Source: Tenrec ecaudatus (Eukaryota > Chordata > Mammalia > Afrosoricida > Tenrecidae). Taken from it: a stretch of 64,000 nt of DNA. The notes under the pieces were generated by a model that saw nothing but the letters and a program-made list of their open reading frames with translations, ran no database searches and was not told where the DNA came from. This document shows, one piece after another, positions 11,149-26,100 of the stretch (positions are counted from its first letter, which is position 1; every line of letters starts with the position of its first letter). A program made the translations under genes and the position numbers. Location: assembly GCF_050624435.1 (NCBI RefSeq), contig NC_134536.1, forward strand, positions 128,596,758 to 128,660,757, written 5' to 3'.

Positions 11149-14100
11149 GTAATTGCACCCCTCCTCCTGGGCCGCCCCCCAGGCCCCCGCGCCCAGGCCG
11201 CTCGCTTCCAGGAACGCCGGGAGCCGGCCGCCCCGAGGCCTCCGGAGCTTGGGGAACACTAAAACGGGCGCCCCGTCGGGGTGGGGTGCCCCTCTTCGCG
11301 AGGCCAGGCTGGCGGTGCGGACGAGTTTCCCACGGACCCGGGACACTTGTTTTTTGGAGAGTTTGCTGGGAGTTCCCGGGCTTGTCATCATGCCCTGAAG
11401 GCCGAGCTGCCTGCCCCCAGGGTCTTAGGCCAGGAGTAATGTCTGCCCAGGTGTCGAGGGAGGGATGCTGGTCCCGGATAGAGACCTAAGGGGGAACCCG
11501 CTAGCCCCCTAACCTGGAGCTGCTGCAGGAGGAATAACTGTGCAGAACCACAGCTGAGCTACAGGCAGGAGCTACTGGCTAGCCAACCCTCCCTCTGCAT
11601 TCCCTTTCCAGACTCACAACCCTCCGGGGGGTGGGGGCACAGTTACTAGGATCCAGTCCCGCACAGCGCAGGGAAGCCAGTTAGTTAAAGAGGCAGCGGA
11701 GCTTCCCGGTTCCCAAAGTCCAGCAGCATTTGAACTGGTGTGTTAGGAAACGAAGTTGAGCTGAGACATAAGCTACGTACGGTGGCTCTCCTGGTCACCA
11801 CCACTCCAGTAAAGCCTCTGAATCGGTTCAAGCACACTTCTCTAACCCGATTGACAATGTGCCTCTCTTAACATGCGTACCCCCCACCCTCCACCCCCAG
11901 CTCTGGGCAGTGGTAGTGTGAGGCGTTCAGTCACTACAGAGGAAGCAGGGGAGAGCAGAATGCTGGTCCCACGTTCTTCCTCTCCGTCTCAGCCCACTCT
12001 GCCCCGGTAAATGGCATCACAAATCACTCAAGTCAGAAACAGGGCATTTTTGTTTCCTGTCTCCCCACATGTGAAAGCCTTGTCAACTCCATCTCCTTGC
12101 CTGCAGTATTGCTTTAGGCTCCTTGGTACTTCAACTCTTGCTACCCTTCCGCTTATTCTATGCACAACAATCACAACGAGTTTTAAACCTTCATTTTATG
12201 CATTGTCAGGTCTCTGTTGAACATCTTCCATGTACTAGAGTCTACTAGACACTGTTCTGGGCTCTAGGGATAAAACAGTGAGCCAACCAGATCAAAATAA
12301 CTCCGCCCTTGTAGAGCCAGCATGCTGTCAGGGGGAGCTGGTTAAAAAAGAAGTAAAGTGCTATGGTGTGGTAATTGTGATTAAGTGTGAAGAAGAAAAT
12401 CAAGTGTAGTAAGAAGTGATGACTTTTGAGAGTGACTAGGGGAGACCTGGAGCCCCAGTGGTATAGTGGTTACAAGTTGGACTGCTAACTAACTGCAAGG
12501 TCAACAGTTTGAAACCACCAGTAGCTCCTTGCAAGAAAGTTGAGGCTTTAAAAAAATTGTTTTATCAGGGGCTCATACAACTGATCATACTCCATACATA
12601 CATCAATTGTGTAAAGCTTATTTGTACATTATTTGCCCTCATCCTCAAAATATTTGCTCTCCACCTAAGCCCCTGGCATCAGCTCCTCATTTTTCTCCTC
12701 CCTCCCCCCTTCCTCACGACCCCTTGATAGTTTATAAATTATTATTTTGTCATATATTGCCCTGTCCGATGTCTCCCTTCACCCATTTTTCTGTTGTCCG
12801 GCCCCCAGGGAGGAGGTCACATGTAGATCCTTGTAATCGATTCCCCCTTTCCAGCCCACCTCCCCTCTACTGTCCCAGTATCGCCACTCACACCACTGGC
12901 CCTGAAGGGATCATCCGCCCTGGATTCCCTGTCTTTCTGGTTCCTATCTGTACCAGTGTACATCCTCTGGTCTAGCCTGGCTTGCAAGGTAGAATTGGGA
13001 TCATGATAGTGGGCAGGGGTGGGGAGAAGGGGGTGGGGGAGGGAGAAAGCATTTAGGAACAAGAGGAAATTGTATGTCTCATCGTTGCTACATCGCACAC
13101 TGACTGGCTAGTCTCCTCCCCAAGACCCTTCTGTAAGGGAATGTCCAGTGGCCTACAAATGGCTTTGGGTCTCCACTCTGCACTCCCCCCTCATTCACTA
13201 TGGTAAGATTTTTTTGTTCTGATGATGCCTGATACCTGATCCCTTCGACACCTCATGAACGCACAGGTTGGTGTGCTTCCATGTGGGCTTTGTTGCTTCT
13301 GAGCTAGTTAGCCGCTTGTTTACTTTCAAGTCTTTTTTTTTTTTTTTTACTTTCAAGTTTTAAGACCCCAGACACTGGGCACCATCAGCTTTTGATAGCC
13401 AGGCACCTATCAGCTTTCTTCCACATTTGCTTATGCACCCATTTGTCTTCAGCGATCGGATCAGGGAGGTGAGCACACATGTGAGTTTTTGTTCTTTGAT
13501 GCCTGGTAACTGATCCCTTCAGCACCTCGAGATCACACAGACTGGTGTGCTTCTTCCATGTGGGCTAGATTGCTGCTTGTTTGAAAGTTGAGGCTTATGA
13601 CTCATAGTTAGTCTCAAAAACCCACAGGGGGCAGGATTACCCTGTCCTATAGGGTCACTGAGTCCAAATCAATTCCTGGCAGTGAGGGAAGACCTCTTGA
13701 GAGGTCTTTTGAATAAAGGCCTGAGGGAGGTCATGGTGTTGAGCCATGTAAGCATTTAGAGCAGCAGTTCTTAAATTTACTTGGCCTTCTGCCCCCTTTT
13801 CAGGGGAAAAACAAAAGTACTCAGTGGCCCCCTGGCAATTAAAAAGTTTTGGACTATGGCCCATTCCAAAATAAAGTGTAGATATCTGCTTTTGCAGCCC
13901 TCCCCCCCCACCCACCCCCACCACCCCTCATGGTTCCAGTAACCTCCGGGGAACAGTAGTGCCCATTTTGGGAAACCCTGAGAGGATAAGTGTAGTTTGA
14001 TAATAGCATTCCCTGCTTAAAACCCTCTGGTGCATAAGGACAAACTACACATTTCTTCAGTATATTCCCTACGTATCTTCATTTCTATCACTGTGCTGCA

Positions 14101-17100
14101 TCTATACTGTACTGTTACTCAAAGCACATCATGCTCATATCTGAGGTTGCCCTTCCTAAGACATCCTTCCACATGATCTTGCAAAGCTGATGTCGTCCAG
14201 ACCTGGGTAAAATACTATCACAGAAAGCCTTCTCTTACCATTCTACCCAAAGCAGCTCCTTCTTTCCCCCAGGTTTTTGATTTTGTGATTTTATGACTTC
14301 ATAGCATTTAGTGCTATCCAAAATACTTAAAAATTTTAAAACCACCCCTTCCCTTTTTTGTGACTCGTGGACTTCACTAGAATATGTAGGTTCTGAGAGC
14401 AGTAACTTGATTGATTCCTCTATTCCCATGTCCAGTTTCTGTCAACAAATGAGGTCACTGATGGGAGGGTTTGAGGTGTAGCCTTTTGTCTTGAAGAACT
14501 TGATAAAACAAAATTATTTTTTAGAGTACTATTTTACCATAGAAATAGCCATGGTGGTATAGTGGGATGCACATTAGGCTATTAACTACAAGGTTAGCAG
14601 TTCAAATCCACCAGCAGCTTTGAAAAAAAAAAGCCCAGCATACCCAAAGGGCAGTTTTACTCTGTTCTCTAGGGTCGCTATGGGTTGAAATGGACCAGAT
14701 GACAGTTTGGATCTTACCTTAGTGGTGCAGTGGTTGAAGTGCTCGGCAGCAAACCAGAAGGTTGAGGACTTGAACCCACTAGCCACTTTGGGAGTAAGAT
14801 GTGGTAGCCTGTTTCTGTAAAGATTTACCACCTTGGGAGCCGTGTGGACCAGCTGTATTCTGTGCCGTAGAGTTGAAGTAAGTTGGAATGGACTCAACGT
14901 TGGCCTGTAGGTTTGGTGGGATCTTGAGGTAATCATGTTGAGCCACATTTTTTGTGAGCGAGAAGAGGAATTTGGGGCATAGGTATATCTTGACTCTGCT
15001 TGACTACTGTTTTATGTTTTACTTTTTTAGAGACACTCTCCTGGTCTGCATCCTGATTCTTCCTTGGAACAGAGTTTAAGGATTACTGTTGGAAATGACC
15101 ACTTCCGTGTGGGCACACCAGAAAGGCGGCGGCTTAGTGATGGGCTGGGGTCACCAGTGGATAATCTGGATGATCTGGACAGGTAGGCTTTGCCCAAGGC
15201 AGGGCAAGGTACAATAGTTTCTGAAAGTGGAATGTAGCTGTTTTTTGCTATTTGTGTATCCTTCGTGATCTCCAGTACAAAGTGTAATCATAGAAAAAGC
15301 TTTCTAAAAAAGGGAATAGTAAATTGATGTGAATTCTATTGTTTGATGAATCATGCAGAATCCTGACCCACCTGGAAAGAGGAAGATTGAGGAGATAAGA
15401 GTCAAGAGTCCCTTAAATTTTAATAAATAAAAATGGTGTTTAAGAGTTTTGAAATACTAGAAGGTAAGGATCCCTTCAGAAAAGGAAAAATTCTTCACAG
15501 AAAATAATTTTCTCTCCCCTCCCCTTAAATAAAACAAAAGCCTTTTATTGAAAATTGAGTAAGTTTCCCATTCAACATTTTTTACTCATTTTGTTTCCCT
15601 TCATTGATTGCAGTCTCCACATATCCCACTTCCTCCCTTCCTGTATTTCTTGTTTCCATTCCTCCTTCTCCTCCTCTCCTAACCCTTCTAAACTCTGTCC
15701 TTGGGTAAATACTACCCTTTTGATCTCAAATGGTAGATGATTCTAAAGTGTGCCTACCTCACTACTGTTATTGTTTCCTTTGTAGACTTGTCTATGTTTG
15801 GCTGAAAATGGACACTTGGAGTGAGTTCATTTCCAGACCTGATGGGTGGCTAATGAGTGGCCATAGTTTCAGGAGTTTCACCAGTCTCTTATCAGATTGA
15901 TAAGCCTGATGTTTTTTAATCATTTTGCGTTTTATTCCACAGTTTTTCCCCACTCTATCCAGGACCTTCCAATATGAAGCTCAGTTCAGAAAAGTTCATA
16001 GTAGTAGCAGGGCACCATGTAGTTCTGGTCCCAGGGTTGTGGAGACTGACATTTGTGTGGTCCATGGGTCCATTGGTCTAATTGTTTCTCTGTGTCTTTG
16101 GTTTTTATCATTGTTCTTTATTCTGGACAGGTAGAGGCCTCTTACACCTTATGTGACTTCTCATAAGCTTTCAGACTGTTACTCAGTAAAGTAGACTGGG
16201 GAACATTGTCTATGTTGACTTTAGTGTCTCCTGAGACAATGGTCCTAAGGTCAAGGAAATAATTTCATAATGATGTTATTTTTCAGTTTATTTAGATTAA
16301 AATATAGATTCAGAAAAGTAAATAAATGTATGCTTAATGTATATTTCTTTATTATATATATAAGGCATTAATAGGAAGTTAAAAATCTTTAAAAATGTAT
16401 AATTTCAGTTATTACTTTACAAGTATTGATTGTTAAGGAGGGACAAATATGCCCTATACAAAGTTGAATGTGGGACCTCAGTTATTAAGAAATTAATTAC
16501 TGATGAGAAGGAAATAATCACGTTTAATGCATCTTACCTCTCAATAGTTAAAATCTGAGGATAGGAGTGGAGGAAAGCACTATTTTTGAAAGCTGAGACC
16601 ATGTATCTTTTTATCTCTGTCCAAATAAAAATTCCCTTTTTAACAGGTATTTTCAGAAATGATGAGTAGCAGCCATAAATCTATGTAATGTCCCTCAAAC
16701 AGATTGCCTACACAGTGGTGTATAAAGCATAGGCAGATTGGCAGGGGGTGACAGCTAGGCAGGAAGTCTGAGGATTAGTGTTGTGCTTGCTGAATATTTA
16801 CTTGAAAGCTCTGGTGGCTGTGGACATAGTAAAGTAAGGTGAGCCAGTCCTGTTCGATGTAATAATGAAGCTTTTGAAAATAAGGCTCAAGATACATGAC
16901 ATTATCACTTATTTGAGACAACTGTACTGCCTTTCCGGCCACTTCTTTTGAAAGGTGCTTGAGTAGGCATTCAGGTTGGGTGGTGTGCAGTGTGATTTTT
17001 TTCCTTCCGTGCTGAGGTTTTGAGGTAACTTTAGCATTTCCTCTTGTTAAATCTGGAGTGTCACTTACCCTTTGTGTAAAAGCTTTGCCAGGTATATGTT

Positions 17101-20100
17101 CCAGATAACCAACTGTCTGTTTTAAGTTATGATTTTTTAGGGAGTTTGGAACAATTTCTTTCTTAACTTCATACATTAGAGAAAGTAAGGGTAAGACTAA
17201 TTAATAGGAAATACAAGATCATGCTTTCTGCTTCATGGACACTTGTGGTTCTTTCCTCTTGTTTATTGGTTGGGGATAACCACTGCCCACTACAATCAGG
17301 CCACAAAACCTTGGAGTACTTTAATAGCTCCTGATACAAGTGTAGTCTTCTGCCCATGAAACAAGTCATTTTCATCCTTCATATATAAATATTCCTTTTC
17401 CACTTCTCACCCTCAAGGTCCTGTTATTTTCATCCTGAATCTGTTTGATTTTTGTCAGGTTTGAATTAGAACCAAGTTGCCAGAATTGTCTCTGTCTTCA
17501 ACTTGGCAATACTCTTACTGTGAAAAGGGAGTGTGAACTTGTGTGGAAAAAAAATCTGAAGCACTTTTAAAAGCAAGTTGATGTGATTCTTCTTTAGTGA
17601 GCAGCCATCTGAGGTGCAACCATTGTTTCTTCTCATCTGGAGGCAAGAAGAATGATGAAAATCTAAAGACAATTGGAATTATTTAGTCCAGTGGACAAAT
17701 GGACCATGCATACATCAGCATCTACAACCTTTAGACCAGGAAAACTAGATGATGCTTAACTACTCTGCAAATTATCACACGAGAAGGGCTTAGGTAGAGT
17801 GGGAGAAAAATGTGAAACACACCCAAAATCATAAAAGAGACATGTCTTATTGGCTGGATAGAGACAGTGGAACCCCCAAGACTATGGTCCTTTGTCACCC
17901 TTTTGGTCTGGAAATAAACGTACTCCTGTATTAGGATCAGCAGCAGCATTCACGAAGGCCAAAGTCAGACTAAAAAAAGCCTCACTGCCATCGAGTCAAT
18001 GCAGACTCAGTGACTCCTGTGGATGTGACTCAGTGCTGACTCATAGTGATCCCCTGTGGGTTTCCGAAACAATTATTGTTTACAGGAGTAGAAAGCCTAG
18101 TCTTTATCCTGAAGAGTTGCTGGTAGGCTTGAACTGCTGACCATATGGATCACAGCCTTGTGCATAACCACTGCACCAGCAGGGCCCCGTCAGTGGCTTA
18201 GAAAAGGGAGAACGGTCAGAAACAAGAAACACAGGAAATAGAATAAATGATGGTACATTGAGGGAATTGCAGTGGATGAGTTGGAACAAAATGTTGCATG
18301 TGAAACTAATGACCTGCTCTGTAAACTTTCACCTCAAAATAAAAAAGTAATAAAAATAAAGGGAGCATGTTCCATAATAACTAAAAAATAAAGCAGCAAA
18401 ACAACTTAGTATGCCTACTAAAATGGTTGCTATTGATAGTCAACAAAAGTGATAACTATATAAAGACTGAATATCAATGTGGGAAAATATAATTAATACT
18501 AACTGAAAAAAATCCACAACTGCATACTTGCTAGTCCTGTAGAAAATAAATAAAAACTTGTGGATGTGAGGTTGATTTCTTCTGATTACCAAAGAACTTA
18601 TATGTTCATTTATAATCATGGAATCCTAACCTCTTAACTCTTTGTTCCTGACAAAAATTGAACTTAATTTGTTTGTTTATTTATTTTTTAAAAATTATTA
18701 ATTGGGAGTTAATACATATTCCATAAGTTCACATGTCAAGCAGAATTGTACAATTGCTACCACAATCCATTTCCAAGCATTCATTTTCTTCCTGGACTCC
18801 TTGACAATCGTCTCCCTTTTACCGCTCCACCACCATTGTACATCCCTCACCCGGAAACCCTTATTCTACTTGCTGCCCCTATAGGTTCATCAATACTGTG
18901 TTCTTTTTCTTTTTAATTAATTTTTGCCTATGCAAGAAAACCACTTTCTTAGAGCTCTCAGCAAAGGAAGGAATGAAAAATTTAGGCTCTAAAGTTTGGG
19001 CTTTTTACATCATTTAGGTACATTTTTTAGCAGCTTAAAAAGATAATTTATTGACTTATATTTCATATATCATAAAATTTAATCATGCAGTCATATTAAA
19101 AATAGTTGTGCAATCATCACCACAATCCATTTCACAACATAATCTCATACTCATTAGCATTTCCCTTAAAACCTCCCCTGCCATTCCCCTAGGTAATTAT
19201 TAATCCAGTTATTCTGTCTCTAGATTTTCATATCATGGATTTCATATACAGAAAATCATAAGAAAGACAAACAGGAAGCAAACGACAACCAAAAAAAGTG
19301 TGGGGGGGCAATCAAAAACGACTAGGCAAAAGAGAAAAACCTCAATAGAAGAGAAACCAGAAAACAGTAATAACAAACTTTTAAAAAGGGATCAAAAGGT
19401 ATCTCAAATGATGAGACATTACATTTAACCTAACGACATCGGAGGGTTTACAGTGCTCCGAGTAGCACAGCTATTCTCAGCCCTGTGATCAGAGAGGGCT
19501 CAATGGAGGTTTAAGCTACCTGGGGACCCTGTAAATGGGTTTGGGGCTTCCCTATCATCCATAACCTTCCTAACTGGGTTTTTTATTTTTATTATTTTTA
19601 TTGGGGGCTCATCCAACTCTTATCACAATCCATACATCAATTGTGTAAAACATATTTGTACATTCGTTGCCCTCATCCTCAAAACATTTGCTCTCCACTT
19701 AAGCCCTTGGCATCAGCTCCTCATTTTTCCCCCTCCCTCCCCCTAGCTGTTTCTTTGAGAGAGAATTTACAAACCATATAATTCAGCTGTTAAGGTGTAC
19801 AATTCATTGATGTATTATATTCACGGAATTGTGACTCTGCCACTGTAGTCAATTTTAGAACATTTCCTTCCCCCCCCCCCTGCACTATTTGTTTATTCTG
19901 GATATTTCATATAAATGGAATCATCGCACTATAAGCTTTTGTGACTGGCCTTTCACTTAGCATAGTGTTTTCATGGTTAATATCATAATGTATACCACCA
20001 TTCCTTCATTCCTTTTGCATTGTTATTAATATTTCATTGTCTGGATGTTTTGTTTGTCAGCTCCTCAGTGGTGTTTCAACATTTTGGCTACTTTGAAAAT

Positions 20101-23100
20101 ATTACTGTTCATACTCCTGTGTAAGTTTTATGTGAACAAATGTAATACATTTAAAATTTTCTTTTTTAATAGAAACTTTTAAACAGTGAGCCCCATGTAC
20201 CCATCAGCCACATAGAAAAATCAACCAGTCAATAAAAAAACTCTGTACTGCAGCAAAGAGCTACACTTAAGCATAGCCTTTCAGAGAGGCGTCTTCTCTG
20301 GATGTTACTCTTGGAGAATGGGGACTCTTCCCAGGGCTTGCTCTTACTGCGCCTCGGGGAGCATTGAGGAAGGAAGACACGAGCTTCTCATAGCAATTTG
20401 ATTTCTGCCTTTACATGTATGATAATTCATACTTTTTAACACTTTACCTTTCTCTTTTTTCTTTGTCTCGTTTTGTTGGAGCTTATAAGTTTGGAGTGGA
20501 GACTTTCTGAGTGCTTCTCTAATTCCTAGTTTCTTGATATTTAGTTTGACTAGATTCTAAGTCAGTATGTCACTTAGTTGGGACATATAATATACTTGTA
20601 GTTGGAGCTGAACATGGGAGTGTAGATAAACTTGTCCTTACTCTTAGAACCAGTGTTTTCCCCATACTAATGATCAAAGAAAGACTTTATGGATGTTTGG
20701 TCATGTTTTATTCTAGGGTGACACAGCTCATGGACATATCTTCTTGGAAAGAGGTGTGGAGAGCTATGCATAGCTAACAACCCTACAGAATCAACTTTCT
20801 ATTATAGCTACATGTTTTCTTTAATTATACAATATATGTAACATGATAATTGCTATTTTAGTCCCTTTATGTATACAATTCAGTGACAGTTAATTATAAT
20901 CACTGTCACCCTTTCTGTTTGGAAAATGTTTTTATCACCCTAAATAAAAACTCAGTACCCATTAAACAGTAACTACCTAATTTGAGCTCTCTCAGCCCCT
21001 GGTAAACATTAATTTGCTTTTATTTCTATGCATTCTGTAGTTATATTTGATTTCAGACTCTATTTAATATTACATTGAAACCTCAAAATGCCCCTGATTC
21101 TTGGGGAGGAAGTGGGTAATGGGCATCTAGATTTCCAAAGATTACACACTTTGTAGAAGGAGGTGATAAAGCTCCTAAAGTTTAGCTTTTCCTAAAGTTG
21201 TTTCTAACTATTTAAAATAAGGTTGGAGCCCTCATGGCATTGTGAACTACTCATTGTGCTGTCAACAGTAAGGTCAGTGGTTCAGATCCACCAACTGTTC
21301 CATAAGAGAAAAATGAGGCTGTCTGCTCCTTTAGAGATTTACAGTTTAGGAAACTATTCTAGCAGTAAAGAACTATTACTAACAGTAAGGAAACTATTCT
21401 AGCAGTAAGGAACTATTCTATTCTGGCTTTATATAGAGTCACTATGGGTTGGAATTCACTCCATAGTAGTGGGCAAAATAGGTCTGGTGAGTAAGAAAAG
21501 GCAACTTTTTGGTGTCTGTTGACTTTGTACACCAGAGATAGAAAAGCAACATTGCAGAAACAAACAAGTAATTTCTAGATTAAAAATAAAAGTTAGGTAC
21601 TAGAAGATGATACTGGTACCATGTATACTCATGTATAAGCTGACCTGAATATCAGCCGAGGCACCTAATTTTACAAAAAAAAAATTGCATTTATAAATGT
21701 GCTGAAAAACTTGGCTTATACACGAGTATATATGGTAATTATCATCTGGATGATAATTGTCACTGCCATGTGAGTGACATGTAAGTACTTTCATTTTTCA
21801 TTCAAATTATTCAAAAACTGTATGCTTAAAGTGCTAGAGAATCTTTATTTCTATTTACAATTTAAATCAGAACTTGTCTTTTTGAACCATAGGAACTCTG
21901 TGTGCAGCGGACATAAGAAAGGTTAGGATTGTTGTGGGTAGCTTAAAGAACATAGGCCCCAATCCTGCATTTCTGTCTGTATTGCACAAAGATCTAAGAT
22001 CTTTTTACTTCTATGAAATAAAAAAATGTAGTGAGTTAAAGCATCACTTTTCTTAGGCTTAAGATTAGCATTATTTTATTATCTAGAAGGCAGGAAAGAG
22101 GGTAACAAAACAGATGAAGTTGTGTGACTTTTAATATGTGGGCCAGCAAGATAAAACATTTAGAGACTCTCTTAAAACTTTTCAAAGAACCCTGCCAATC
22201 AGACAAATCAGTAGTTTAAAGAAATTTTTTTTCCTACAGCAGAATACTTTTTTACGTGAAATGCTGTTTAGAACTTTAATATGAAGCAGAATGAGTTGGG
22301 GCTAGTGTTCCTTAAAGGGAGCCCTGTTGGTGTGGTGGTTACCTGTTGGTAACTAGCATGGGAGAAAGATGAAGTTTTTGCAGAGTTACAATCTTAGAAA
22401 CCCATAGGAGCAGTTCTGTGATTTACAGGGCCACTGGGTATCAGTGTGGACTCTATGGCAGTGAGTTTGGTTTGGGTCTGAGTGGTATATAAATGAGGTA
22501 GAAGGCTCAGACACTTACTCCGACTGATTTCCCCGTACCTCCTTCCTTAGCCAAGTTCTCCATTGTTATAAGAATCTCTTTGGAACTCAACTTGAAAACA
22601 ATTGACCTAGACCAGTGCTTCTCAAACTTTAAAATGCATACAAATCATGTGGCAATCTTGTCAAAATATTAATTCAGTAGGTTTGGGTTAAATCTACATG
22701 TTTAAAAATTCCCAATTGTATTTATGCTGATGGCCTGAACCACACTTGGAATAGCAAGGAGTAGTTAGTATGGAGTTGTGTAATATGGGGTTCCTTATAT
22801 TTAGCTAATAGTGTTTCTCATCTCCTAAGCCATAGCATAATAGTTTGCATCCCTCAAGTTCAAAGAAAGCCCTGTCTAAATATATTGATGTTTCCTCTTG
22901 ATTAGAAACTGAAACTGCTTGTGCTACTGGGGAAAGGAAGAGGAAATGTCCCATGGATATAACAGATTTATTTTTGTGTTTCATTACTCTCACCTCTTTC
23001 CAATCCAGTGATGGCTTGTCTCTTTTCCCAGGGATGACCTAACTGATGATTCTGTCTTCACACGAAGCTCACAATGTTCTCGAAGTCTTGAGCGATACAT

Positions 23101-26100
23101 TTCCCGAGAGGAGAAGCCCCTGAGTTCCTTTTTGGGACAACTTGATGAGGACTACCGAACAAGAGAAACATTCCTGCATCGATCTGATTATAGTCTCCAT
23201 ATCAGTTGCCATGATGAGCTTTTGCACAGCACAGAACGGAGTAGAGACAAGCTCAAAAGCCCCTACTCTATACGGTCTGAAGAGAGGAGCCAAGAGGCCA
23301 AACGTCCCCGTTATGATGACACACAGAAGATACCAAGCATGGGAGGTTCTCACCCGAGTTTTACATCAGAGATGCACAACTATCGACAGCGTAGACGAAG
23401 CCCAAGCCCTAGGTTTCTAGATCCTGAGTTTCAAGAACTGAACCTTGCTAGGAGAAAGCGAGAGGAAGAGGAGGAACAAAGTAGGAGCTTGAGCCAGGAG
23501 CTAGTGGGAGTTGGTGGTGGTGGCACTAGTTGCCCTATCCCTGGATTGTCAGGTGTTCTGTCAGCGTCAGAGCCGGGCTATTCTATGCATCGACCTGAGG
23601 AAGTATCTGCATTGCCCAAGAAGTCCATTCTGAAGAAGCGGATTGAGGTGGACATGGAGCCTTCCATTCAGGTCTCTGTCTTCTTTGATCTTAGTACTGT
23701 AAAGCCCGGTTGCTTTCTTGGGGCTTTATCTCAAAGGGTATCTTAGTAATGATGTCCAGTGAACCAGCTTTGCTTTGTCTGTGAGCTGTCACACTTTCCA
23801 TATATCCCCATAGGAAGCGGTCGACCACATACTGCATTAGTCAAGGGCTTCTGTTGCCATCAGTGGACTTTCTTTTAATTTTTAAAACATTCTTAACAGT
23901 TTTATTGGAAGTAGGATTTCTAAACACATTTTGAATAGTGCCCAATATAATTTTTTCTCCCCAAACTTGAATAGCGCTTTAGGAATCTTTGAGTGTGGGC
24001 ACTAATGCAGTTCAGTTGGCCTCATTTCCTTATTTTCCTGTACTGTAGCAGTGGCAGCTGGAGAGGTGTAGACCCACACCTTGAGCCTGCCTAAGGATAC
24101 TCTTCCTCCCTGTCACTCATACTGTTCTATTAATTTAGGGGAAAAAAACCCAGAAGTATTTATGTCTATTACTAGTTTTCTGAGATTTTGCATAGGGACT
24201 AAGTCAATTGTGTTTGTTTTTACAGCCTGAGAGATTTCCCAGTAGTACCAGCTCCTGCCAGGATCATACTCTCTACACTGGACATTCATCTATTCCTCTT
24301 AGTGGTGCTTTAGCTACCTTTGCCTCGGAAATTGAGAACCCCAAGGAGACTGCCTTAAAGGGATCTCAGGACAAACTCTACCAATGGGGTCCCCACCATG
24401 GGATCCCCAAAGACAACAGTCCTCTCAGAGAAAAGTTAGGAAGTTTTTTATACCACAAGGAGAAATTGGATATGAAGACTGAGGAAGCTGAGCGGCACAC
24501 AGACTTGTTGCTGCCCCATGAGAGAGCCAGCCAGGATGGCAGTGGTTTTTCCCGCATTCTGAGCATATTGACAGATTCTTCAAGTACACAAGAGAAAAGG
24601 CGGCGTAGCTTTCCTGATATTGAGGATGAAGAGAAATTTCTCTATGGGGATGAAGAAGAGGACTTAAAGTTACAATCCCCACCAAAGCTCCGTAGCAGTT
24701 CTGAGAGTGAAGTTAGGCAGAAGGCAAACTCCCTGCCCTCTTCAGGTGTAGCCGTAAAGCGAGAATCCCTAGAAGAGGCCAATCCAGAATATGCCAAAAT
24801 TCATGACTTGCTTAGAACCATAGGACTGGATATTGGGGTAACAGAGATTAGTAAACTGGCTGTGCGCACCCAGGAACGACTTCATGGCAAGAAGCAGTCA
24901 TCACGTTTATCAGCTGACCCCCATTCTGCTGGGGACCGACACTTCTCCTCTGACTGTCATCCCTCAGTTGACCACCGTTTCTTGGACCCCCACAGACTAG
25001 AGAGCATGGAGGCACGCCATAGCAAGACTCACTCCCCACAGGTGTCCCATCCACATCCAGCCTCCCCTGTGGATCCTTACGGATACACAAAAAATAGCCC
25101 TCCTTTTCTAAAGTCTGACCATATAATGGGTCAGGTTTCAAGACCAGAGGTGATTGGTAGTGGGTTTCAGTCATCTATTGCAGTCAGATGCATGTTGCCC
25201 TCAGCCCCATCTGCTCCAATTAGACATTCACACCCTGCTGCTTTATCTCAGTTTCACATACCAAGAGCCCCTCAGTTTGCTGCAGTTCAGATACCTCAAA
25301 ACTACCAAGGACCTGCCATTCCCCTTGCCTCTTTTGATACCTATCAACATTACATGGCATATGCAACATCAAGGTGGCCCAAGTACCCCACTTCTCAAAC
25401 ATCAAAACATTCCCTACTTGAATCACACAGGATGATGCCAATTACTAAACAAGCTACTCGAAGCCGCCCTAATCTCCGTGTGATTCCCACTGTCACTCCT
25501 GATGATCCCAAGCTGGAGGAATCCGCGCTCAGCACTGTTCCCTCTGTTCAAGTGCCTGCCCAGGTGCCCTTCCCAACATTCGTAGGATTTAATTCTGAGA
25601 AGAACTCTGATGAGAAGAATCGTGCTTCCCAAAAGCAGAAGGTGAATATTAGCTTTGAACATCTGGTAACCTTCCCCTTTTGTTTTAACACAAGTTGTTA
25701 CTTGATAATGCTTATAGTTTATCAGAGTCTAATAATATGTTGTGACTTTTTTTTTTTAATGCAGTTGTTATACCATCAGGTTTTATTGGATTATTCCATA
25801 CTGTGGTAAGGGAGCTAAGGCTGGGGTAAAGGTAAAATAATTCTAGGTATATTATAGAAGTGATAAAATTATGTAGGGATGAGGAATATAAAAATGAATT
25901 TGGAGTGGAAAAATTAATACATAATTTAAGTTCTGAAGGTCCCTACTGCTTACTTAGGATATATATAGATAGAAATGTAATGTAAGTTTGTTTTATTCAT
26001 AAAATAATCATTGTACTATTTTTTACTAGCATACATAAAATAGTTTTTATTATGGTTGTTTTAATAGTTAAAATTTGCATGTTTCCTACATAGTCTGTAA

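Larger units (their letters stand above)
10150..11450 (+). promoter_or_regulatory. ZNF318: ZNF318 CpG-island promoter
   Basis: CpG density jumps abruptly at about 10,150 and falls after about 11,350. Upstream of the start codon lie a palindromic E-box (cacgtg, 10206-10211), an ETS-type ggaagt (10226-10231) directly followed by a GC box (gggcgg), and a YY1-type gccatcttg (10248-10256), then four further GC boxes in a 33-bp tandem repeat. No TATA box. This is a typical housekeeping promoter; transcription probably starts between about 10,250 and 10,650, but the exact start cannot be read from sequence. Confidence 0.85.

Noticed and set aside
24208-24225. Upstream start of exon 4 at 24208
   Set aside because: These bases are the polypyrimidine tract and acceptor; the exon begins at 24226 in phase with exon 3.
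25642-25809. Extension of exon 4 to the stop near 25807
   Set aside because: Intron read-through; the frame continues correctly into exon 5 at 27429 (VTEEREKLK).
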